Shown here one piece after another: positions 7,005 through 12,812 of a DNA stretch of 12,812 nt. Numbering within the stretch: position 1 is the stretch's first letter; each line of letters starts with the position of its first letter. The translations under genes and the position numbers were made by a program. The notes beneath the pieces are model-generated. The model did no database searches. It saw only the letters and a program-made list of their open reading frames with translations, and had not been told where the DNA came from. This DNA is from Amoeboradix gromovi. Its lineage: Eukaryota; Sanchytriomycota; Sanchytriomycetes; Sanchytriales; Sanchytriaceae. Location: the NCBI GenBank assembly GCA_018985225.1, contig JADGIF010000252.1, positions 1-12,812 of the forward strand. Direction: 5' to 3'.

Positions 7005-8888
7005 CTACCACTTCGAAGCGCTGGCCATTTCAGTTCGACCTATATTTGTCACAGCCACTGTCTCTTCAATGCACTCTTGATCAAGCTTTTGCTTCGAATC
7101 CAAAGACAATGCAACAGCTAAGCGAACAGCATTTTTAATCTGACGACCATTCAACGGATATTGACCCAGTTTCTCAAAATCCAATTCCTTAACACCGCAA
7201 GATACGCGTGCGGTCATATTCTTCCACACCTGGATTCGCGCTTCCGGTGTCAGCGAGGTGTACTTTAAGGCCACAGTCACTCTGCTTTCAAGGGCAGGAT
7301 CAAACTCTGTGACTCTGTTTGTTGTCAAGAATAAAATTCCTGGGTGGTATTCCAATAGTCTCAACATTACGCATGTCATTGCATTCTTCAAGATATCTGA
7401 TGAATCCCTTTTTTCCAAAAACACATCTGCTTCATCAATTAATACGAGAGAGTTCCAACCGGCGCAAAGTTCGAGAATTTCAGCTAAACGTTGCTCCATT
7501 GTTGTGGGATCAATGCCAAGTTCGCCCATAGTTACATAATACAAAGGTTTATGGAGAACCTCTGCAATAGCCTCAGCTGTCAGAGTTTTACCAACGCCAG
7601 CTGGACCGTGCAACAAAAAGATGGAGCCTCCACTTTTTCCTTCGATAATGTCAGAGACCTGGTCCCCACCAAATCTTACCAATGCTTTAATTAGTCTTTT
7701 TCTCTTGGGGTCTAGTACCAGTTCATCAAATGCAGAATCGTTGTATTTGATCGCTTTCAATCCTCCAACCAAAACATGGCCCCAACACTTTGAGGAAAAG
7801 CTAAATCCTACAAGTGCAGGCCAAGTTACGGCAAGCAATTGCTTAGGAATGCTCTCAATAATAAATATGCTATCAGGGTTAGAAACTTTCTCACCAAGTG
7901 ACTTCTGCTCATTCTTAAACCTTTTGTATCTACCAGATATCTCAATGAGTGCATGAGTTGCATCATCCATACCTTGAGATGCGTGGTGTCCCAAGGAAGC
8001 ACCTCTGACTACGTCGATCATGATTCTTCCAGAAGTCTGAATAACGTTTGATCGAGTCTGCGAAATCTGCCCAGATCTCGAACTTGAATGCAAAAATACG
8101 CATCCGGGTTCATGCTGAAGATACTTTGCTTCACCTAGACCGAGTGCTACATACTTTTCACCACTAGCAATGAATCTCGACAACAAATGATCATCAACAG
8201 GTGCGTAATACATGTCGGAGATCTTCCTATTAGACTCTCCAATCCATCGAGAAAGAACTGCTTCAAACTGGACAACGCAAAAGTCTGTTCCCAAGGATAC
8301 AGCGTACTGCAACTCTAAATGAAAACTCTGCTCGAAGCCGAATAAGGATTTTCTCTCTTGAAAGTAAGATTGCACGACTTTAAATCCGGCAGGAACGCCT
8401 AATGACGTAATACCTCTAACTATAGTCCCTGGTTTGTACAATTCAGATAAGGCTTCAAACAAGATGGAACCCTCTTCGATACAAGTCTTGTAATATTCCA
8501 TTTCAGGCTTGTACACATTTCTGATTTCTTGTCGCAATTCCATTAATCCAGGGACTTCCAAATTTGCAGAAATCTCTTTTATTTGGTAGCCTAACCCACT
8601 CAAGGCTTGAACCACTTGAAATCGTATATATCTGTTATAGTAGATATCGTCTTCTTTGGCCCCAATACCCTCATTATACTGAGTAATTAAATCAGACAAC
8701 CAATCCAACCGGCCAAGTATGAAAAATAGTTGCTTTGCTTGCAATTGGCTCGCCATTTTCATACTAGTAAAAGATCTTACAACAGTTCTCAGTGGGTACT
8801 GATTAATTCCATTACAAGGGATATCTGGAAAGTGAAAAACAGATTCAGGGCCTGATCCATCAATCTTAAAGTAAATCGTCTTTGACAT
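7005..8888 (-). CDS. AAA-type ATPase, fungal DUF7025-like family
   Basis: A 627-aa single-exon protein. The C-terminal AAA module is complete: Walker A GPAGVGKT at 428-435, Walker B LVLIDEAD with D485/E486, sensor-1 N524 (FLTTNR), an arginine-finger-type SRV at 535-537, and a sensor-2 region LNGRQIKNAVRLA around 579-591. Upstream, the LYKPGTIVRG motif (~150-160), the FSFSSKCWGHV stretch and the DPKRKRLIKALV linker resemble the fungal proteins annotated as AAA with an N-terminal DUF7025 domain. It is expected to hydrolyse ATP to remodel a partner, but substrates of this family are not known to me. There is no signal peptide or membrane segment. TATAAA lies 40 nt upstream of the ATG on this strand, and AATAAA follows the stop. 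Confidence 0.9.
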   Translation of the reverse strand: MSKTIYFKIDGSGPESVFHFPDIPCNGINQYPLRTVVRSFTSMKMASQLQAKQLFFILGRLDWLSDLITQYNEGIGAKEDDIYYNRYIRFQVVQALSGLGYQIKEISANLEVPGLMELRQEIRNVYKPEMEYYKTCIEEGSILFEALSELYKPGTIVRGITSLGVPAGFKVVQSYFQERKSLFGFEQSFHLELQYAVSLGTDFCVVQFEAVLSRWIGESNRKISDMYYAPVDDHLLSRFIASGEKYVALGLGEAKYLQHEPGCVFLHSSSRSGQISQTRSNVIQTSGRIMIDVVRGASLGHHASQGMDDATHALIEISGRYKRFKNEQKSLGEKVSNPDSIFIIESIPKQLLAVTWPALVGFSFSSKCWGHVLVGGLKAIKYNDSAFDELVLDPKRKRLIKALVRFGGDQVSDIIEGKSGGSIFLLHGPAGVGKTLTAEAIAEVLHKPLYYVTMGELGIDPTTMEQRLAEILELCAGWNSLVLIDEADVFLEKRDSSDILKNAMTCVMLRLLEYHPGILFLTTNRVTEFDPALESRVTVALKYTSLTPEARIQVWKNMTARVSCGVKELDFEKLGQYPLNGRQIKNAVRLAVALSLDSKQKLDQECIEETVAVTNIGRTEMASASKW

Positions 8889-8927
8889 TTTGGTTTAGAA
8901 ACAAGTCTTGGTTACAACCCAGCGAGT

Positions 8928-8933
8928 TTTATA
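8928..8933 (-). promoter_or_regulatory. TATA-like element of the AAA ATPase gene
   Basis: TATAAA on the minus strand, about 40 nt before the start codon at 8888, which fits a short 5' UTR. Such a motif is common by chance in AT-rich DNA. Confidence 0.3.
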
Positions 8934-9310
8934 ATGGAACGTGACGGCTTTTAATTAACGTGCAGACGACGTATATCCTCAAAAATTTTAAAACTTTGTT
9001 ACTAGGACCTCATTGGCTGATATGACCGATCGGCAAACAATCGGACATACTTCACAAAAAGCCGTATCGGCTAATCGAGCATAGCCCAGTGTGACAGTCT
9101 CACAAAGGCGTATGAAAGTTGTTTGCTGCAAAATAAGCTTTTCAAGGATGGTCAGTTAACTAAGACGTTTTCTATGTTGATAGTAACTGCTATCCCAAAT
9201 ACTGAAGCACAATGTTGGCGCATCCGTAACGATTGATAAGCTTTCTATCAGATACTACTGGCATGATACTCAAAGCCATATTCCTAGTAAATGTCTTTTT
9301 TCTTGTTTTG
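8934..9310. other. Intergenic region with a cluster of ATCGG/CCGAT motifs
   Basis: No gene is seen. The part at 9010-9070 is less AT-rich than its surroundings. It carries a reverse CCAAT box (ATTGG 9012-9016), the palindrome CCGATCGG (9026-9033), and further ATCGG at 9040-9044 and 9066-9070. It lies 120-180 bp upstream of the AAA gene start, so it may be promoter or enhancer sequence. Confidence 0.35.
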
Positions 9311-9580
9311 CTAACAAAGCAGAATTAGCAAAATTTGTCTTTCCTTTCGTAATTCATAAATTGTGGTCAGAACAACTTTTCTCATATCTAACTGCTCGAT
9401 TGTTTCCTTGAATAAATCATTTATCGCGAATATGTAAGCGTTTTTGTATAATTTCAAGACTTTTCCAGATTTTTCTAATAGCTCAAATATTCGATATTTT
9501 TCCTTTTCGCAAATGATAAATGGAATAAATAGATGTAATCCTGAATATGTAAGATCTAAAGAAATAACTAACAGGTACGG
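9311..9580 (-). CDS. Possible orphan 3' exon or small gene without an ATG
   Basis: An open minus-strand frame of about 90 codons ends at TAG 9311-9313. Its sequence looks protein-like, with an amphipathic helical stretch (EKEKYRIFELLEKSGKVLKL, then DLFKETIEQLDMRK). It has no in-frame ATG before the one in LDMRK; the frame begins after a TGA with a GTG codon. A TTCAG acceptor just before the codons for the GLHLF region would make it a downstream exon of a gene whose 5' part lies near or beyond repeat copy 4. No family is recognised. It may be a chance frame or a degraded gene. Confidence 0.25.
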   Translation of the reverse strand, partial: PYLLVISLDLTYSGLHLFIPFIICEKEKYRIFELLEKSGKVLKLYKNAYIFAINDLFKETIEQLDMRKVVLTTIYELRKERQILLILLC

Positions 9581-9639
9581 CACACATTCGTATCAGACTG
9601 ATAAGCTGGTCCAAACATGGAAGAATTAGGTGTCTTTCA

Positions 9640-9820
9640 ATGCCTATAAGAGATATCTGCACAGTTTATTCAAGGAGCGCTTGAAGTTCAAGCGTATTCA
9701 ATCCCGCCTCAGGATAGTGCAAGCGTGAGCAATCACTGTAACGGAGCATCTAGCACCGATATTTTCTCTGTGGAAATTCTCGATTTTCTCAGAAATCAGG
9801 ACTTTTAACGAAGAGTATAA
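9640..9820 (+). repeat. Dispersed SINE-like / structured repeat, copy 4 in map order
   Basis: Nearly identical to copy 1 from CCGCCTCAGG onward: hairpin A at 9716-9737 with the GUGA loop, CTGTAACGGAGCATCTAGCAC, then TCTGTGGAAATTCTCGATTT and a CTTTTAACGA end. The B-box-like element is ATTCAATCCC (9697-9706). The 5' third is more diverged than the body. It lies about 200 bp upstream of the NMT gene. Confidence 0.7.
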
Positions 9821-10017
9821 CAAGAGTAAGACAATTATGTAACATGGCCACACTTATGAGGGTTCAATATTTTATCGTCATAATAATTCTAAAAACTATA
9901 AGGTTTCAATAAAATTTATTAAGAATACAGAGGGAGTGAATCCGGTCATAGTTCGGTACATTTTTGTAGAATATATCGGGAAGTTTCTCAACTTTCCCTG
10001 TAATTTTTCAAACTGCT

Positions 10018-11151
10018 ATGCAAGGCAATAATTCTTCTTTTTGGAAAACTCAACCCGTCACCGATGACCCTTCAGAGCAAGGCGAAGTCCGGCCTAGAAG
10101 AGCACCTAGCAAGTTGCCTTTTGAGTTGCAAAATGGGTTAGAATGGGCTACGCTGGATATAACCACTGATACGGATATGAATTTAGTTTATAATCTGCTT
10201 TATAATAATTACGTCAGTGATGTGTCTGAAAACCAAGCAGAGTCATTCAAATTCGCTTACAGTATTCAATTACTTCGATGGGCCCTGCAACCTCCAGGTC
10301 ATGTCAAGAACTGGTGGTTAGGAATCAAAAAAGACACTAAGCTAGTTGCTTTTATAACTGCTATTCCTATTACAGTATCTGTCAACAATGACTCGATAAA
10401 AATGGCAGAGGTCAATTTTCTTTGTGTACATAAGTCACTTAGATCTAAGCAAATAGCTCCAATTCTAATTCAAGAAATAACTAGACGTGTACATCTTACT
10501 GATATATGGCAAGCTCTTTATACCGCTGGTACTAAGCTACCTGGAATCACTTCTTCAGCCCTTTATTACCATCGAAGTTTAAACATAGATAAACTAGTTA
10601 AAGTGGGATTTGCCTCCGCCGCAAACAACATGGCACTATATAAAGAGTATTTGCATATCAAGTCTAGTCCATTAAAACTTAGGTTGATGGAAAAGAGAGA
10701 TGCTGACGAGTGTTTTGAATTATTCAACTTGCACAACAAATCCAAGCAGGTTTACCCGATATTTTCTTTGGAAGAATTCAAATACTGGGTTAAGCCTGTG
10801 AAAGGCACAGTCTGGCCATATGTAGCTGAGATAAATGGCAAAATTGTAGATTTTATTTCGTTTTATCATGTAACTACGATTGCTGTACAGCTGAATATTA
10901 AAGTCAAAATAGCTTATCTGTGGTTCCACTCTAATGTGAATACCAAATGGACCGACCTATTAGGTAGCGCGTTGATGATTGCGCAAAAAGACGGATTTGA
11001 CTGCTTTAATTGCCTTGAAGGTGTTGGCGGATCATGCAAGGATTTGGAACAACTGAAGTTTAAAAAGGGAGACGGTACACTCTATTATTACTTTTATAAC
11101 TGGAATACACCAAGAGTAAAAAATGACAAAATGGGAATGTTCTTGTTGTAG
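10018..11151 (+). CDS. NMT1: Glycylpeptide N-tetradecanoyltransferase (N-myristoyltransferase)
   Basis: NMT transfers myristate from myristoyl-CoA to the N-terminal glycine of target proteins in the cytosol or at ribosomes. The 377-aa product carries the family signatures. FWKTQPV near the N-terminus and EWATLDI are followed by YSIQLLRWALQPPG. The myristoyl-CoA site is at 132-145 (VNFLCVHKSLRSKQ) and leads into IAPILIQEITRRVHL. YYHRSLN and GDGTLYYYFYNW come later. The chain ends MGMFLL, so the C-terminal carboxylate used as catalytic base is in place and the gene is full length at its 3' end. It is shorter than human or yeast NMT because the variable basic N-terminal extension is reduced; the conserved catalytic core is intact. 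There are no introns. A possible TATA (TATAAGG) lies about 120 bp upstream. It is convergent with the chitin deacetylase. Confidence 0.97.
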   Translation: MQGNNSSFWKTQPVTDDPSEQGEVRPRRAPSKLPFELQNGLEWATLDITTDTDMNLVYNLLYNNYVSDVSENQAESFKFAYSIQLLRWALQPPGHVKNWWLGIKKDTKLVAFITAIPITVSVNNDSIKMAEVNFLCVHKSLRSKQIAPILIQEITRRVHLTDIWQALYTAGTKLPGITSSALYYHRSLNIDKLVKVGFASAANNMALYKEYLHIKSSPLKLRLMEKRDADECFELFNLHNKSKQVYPIFSLEEFKYWVKPVKGTVWPYVAEINGKIVDFISFYHVTTIAVQLNIKVKIAYLWFHSNVNTKWTDLLGSALMIAQKDGFDCFNCLEGVGGSCKDLEQLKFKKGDGTLYYYFYNWNTPRVKNDKMGMFLL

Positions 11152-11158
11152 AAAGCGA

Positions 11159-11164
11159 AATAAA
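11159..11164 (+). terminator. Poly(A) signal of NMT
   Basis: AATAAA lies 7 nt after the NMT stop, within the 45-bp gap to the convergent gene. The two transcripts probably overlap at their 3' ends. Confidence 0.45.
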
Positions 11165-11196
11165 CAAAACTTAATGTTACTCATTTACTTAATGAC

Positions 11197-12576
11197 TTAC
11201 ATGTATGGTGGGATACCTAAACAGTCCTCCAAGCTGATAAATTTATAACCTCTTGCTTCAATGTCGTCTGCGATTTCGTCGAAATATTGAATTGAGCCAG
11301 TGTGGATATCATGACTTAGTATGATATGTCCAGAATTTGAGTCCGCATTAAAGCCAGCCTTGATGTTCAGAAAAGCGTCACTATTATCACTGGTGACACT
11401 AGGTTTCCAGTCATTTGAATCTATAGACCAGTTAATTGTATACAATCCTAATCCATTCCACACGCCCATAGAAACAGAAGAATACTCACCATATGGGGGT
11501 CTAAAAAATCTAGTCCTTTTACCCGTGGCAGCAAATATTGCATCTGACGCTTTTGTTGCTTCTTGCGTCATTGTAGCAGGTGAAATATTATCCATTTGAA
11601 CGCCTAAATGACTCCATGAATGGTCCGCTACGGTGTGGCCTCTAGAAATTTCACTACTTGCAACCCCTGAATTTGCAACTACATTTGTACCAATATCAAA
11701 GAATGTAATTGGAACACGAGCCTTACCTGCAGCCACTCTAGCGTCAATCTTGTCCATTAATTGCTTAGTCAAAGCAGGATCTGGACCGTCATCAAATGTC
11801 CAAGCAACCGTTTTATCTAATTTGCAATTTCTAAGCGGTGCACTTAAATTTGGTGGAGGAACAGCTACTGCAGTCGAAGTAGCCTTGGCAGTTGCAGTGG
11901 TTTTGATAGAACCTGTAGCAAATAAGGTAGATGAAGTAACAGTGCATTGCCGCTGACAATCGGAACCACAATAAGCATCAGTGGTACCGCAGTATCCATA
12001 TATGGAGCAGCAAAGACCAGAAGGACAATCTAGAGTAGCGCTACATGTAAAATCTGTGGAGGTAGGATTGGCTGCCGCTGTTGTAGTTGTAGCTTTAACA
12101 GTGGTTGTTGCAGCTTTAACGGTAGTTGTTGCAGCTTTGGCAGTAGTTGCAGTATTGAGCCCTGTAGATGTTGCCGGGCATTGTTTAGAGCAATTTGCTC
12201 CCTTGCAGTATGCGTCAGTGGTACCGCAGTATCCATGTATGGAACAGCAAAGACCAGAAGGACAGTCAAGCTTTGAGTTACATGTTCCGTCTGTGGAGAT
12301 TGGATTGGTTGGGGTTGTTGTGCCACAGTACTCGGCAGTATTGCCACAGTAACCGTATTTTGAGCAGCAAAATCCAGAGGGACATGCAAGAGTAGCACTG
12401 CAAGTTCCATCATTCGAGACTGCGGTAGTACAGTCACCATAACCAACCATACAGCCGCTTCCACAGTAAGTAGCCCCAGTTCCACACCATCCCCATTGCG
12501 AGCAGCAATTGCCACTGCTACATGATCCAAGAGATGGTCCACATTGTTGAGCAAAAACTGTAAGTGCAATCAACAT
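11197..12576 (-). CDS. Secreted chitin deacetylase with four CBM18 chitin-binding modules
   Basis: Polysaccharide deacetylase (NodB, CE4) that removes acetyl groups from chitin to give chitosan in the cell wall. I chose ATG 12576 (459 aa); the frame extends to a TTG at 12600. A short hydrophobic signal, MLIALTVFA, precedes QQCG. CBM18 modules lie at about 10-49, 56-85, 96-133 and 175-211, each with the CC-S-x-GxCG core; the second lacks its last Cys pair. Ala/Thr linkers (about 134-174 and 212-246) are likely O-glycosylated. The NodB motifs are all present: TFDDGPD 260-266, HSWSH 319-323, RPPYGE 359-364, DSNDW 386-390 and LSHD around 420-423, so it should be active. There is no GPI signal. 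The short signal leaves room for an unseen upstream exon. Convergent with NMT. Confidence 0.95.
   Translation of the reverse strand: MLIALTVFAQQCGPSLGSCSSGNCCSQWGWCGTGATYCGSGCMVGYGDCTTAVSNDGTCSATLACPSGFCCSKYGYCGNTAEYCGTTTPTNPISTDGTCNSKLDCPSGLCCSIHGYCGTTDAYCKGANCSKQCPATSTGLNTATTAKAATTTVKAATTTVKATTTTAAANPTSTDFTCSATLDCPSGLCCSIYGYCGTTDAYCGSDCQRQCTVTSSTLFATGSIKTTATAKATSTAVAVPPPNLSAPLRNCKLDKTVAWTFDDGPDPALTKQLMDKIDARVAAGKARVPITFFDIGTNVVANSGVASSEISRGHTVADHSWSHLGVQMDNISPATMTQEATKASDAIFAATGKRTRFFRPPYGEYSSVSMGVWNGLGLYTINWSIDSNDWKPSVTSDNSDAFLNIKAGFNADSNSGHIILSHDIHTGSIQYFDEIADDIEARGYKFISLEDCLGIPPYM
11960..12280 (-). repeat. Internal duplication of CBM18 modules 3 and 4
   Basis: DNA near 11975-12045 and 12212-12285 is almost identical (shared GTGGTACCGCAGTATCCA and CAGCAAAGACCAGAAGGACA). 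It encodes [19 protein letters not shown] twice. Between them lies a linker with short ACCGTTAAAGCTGCA-type repeats (TTTVKA three times). This points to a recent tandem module duplication. Confidence 0.8.
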
Positions 12577-12812
12577 GTTTAGTGGAATTCTCCTCGGCAA
12601 TTCACGATGATGGAAAAAGTGATCAATGCGCTTTACCCCTCAACAAAGCTCAGATCAATAATCCAGTATGGTACGACATATGGGACATGCTCTACAAAAA
12701 CTAGACAAAACAATTTGTATCCAAATTTCAAAAATAAACAGTCTGTATAGCTATTCTTTTGCTCTTTCATCCAGTCTTTATTTTAGATTTGTACGGTAAC
12801 TATTGACTTTAT
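12577..12812. other. Upstream region of the chitin deacetylase gene
   Basis: No gene is seen in the last ~235 bp. It should hold the promoter of the minus-strand deacetylase and perhaps an upstream exon. I found no clear TATA box or splice donor with a hydrophobic exon. Confidence 0.4.

Noticed and set aside
7258-7956. Several plus-strand frames of 67-111 codons between 7258 and 7956
   Set aside because: They lie opposite the well-supported AAA domain and have no independent protein character.
11321-12569. Plus- and minus-strand frames of 66-179 codons overlapping the deacetylase
   Set aside because: Shadows produced by the repetitive Cys- and Thr-rich coding sequence.
9-12800. CRISPR arrays, rRNA, canonical tRNA genes, operons with Shine-Dalgarno sites
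   Set aside because: None seen. The content is eukaryotic, and the tRNA-like boxes in the repeats do not form a complete cloverleaf that I can draw.

Overview
The window looks like a nuclear contig from an AT-rich, gene-dense, intron-poor fungus, most likely from an early-diverging or zygomycete-like lineage. The evidence is eukaryotic N-glycosylation and N-myristoylation enzymes (ALG10, NMT), a secreted chitin deacetylase carrying four CBM18 chitin-binding modules, and a fungal-type AAA ATPase. It also has very short intergenic gaps, AATAAA signals at or within about 20 nt of most stop codons, and few, short introns. I cannot name the species.

Layout. 1-87 holds the last 28 codons of an unidentified partial gene (+). 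95-980 is a repeat-bearing stretch with two copies of a dispersed ~170-bp element and a possible two-exon small gene around one copy. 992-2419 is an ankyrin-repeat protein (+), convergent with a possible 117-aa gene (-, 2436-2789). 3059-4327 is ALG10 (+), followed after only 34 bp by an unrecognised gene (+, 4362-5766) whose 3' end needs a short intron or a frameshift. 5824-6264 is a small predicted secreted protein (+) whose signal peptide is split by a 66-nt intron. 6265-6986 is non-coding and holds a third, diverged repeat copy. 7005-8888 is an AAA ATPase (-). 8889-10017 is a long intergenic region with a possible orphan exon and a fourth repeat copy. 10018-11151 is N-myristoyltransferase (+), convergent with the chitin deacetylase (-, 11197-12576), with 45 bp between the stops.

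How it fits together. The genes are a mixture of unrelated housekeeping and cell-surface functions with no obvious operon-like or cluster logic. ALG10 (ER glycan assembly), the secreted chitin deacetylase and the small secreted protein all concern the secretory route or cell surface, but their proximity is probably incidental. The least explained content is the four-copy repeat family. It has tRNA-promoter-like boxes, a T-run end and two hairpins with compensatory substitutions, so it resembles a tRNA-derived SINE or a structured RNA family.
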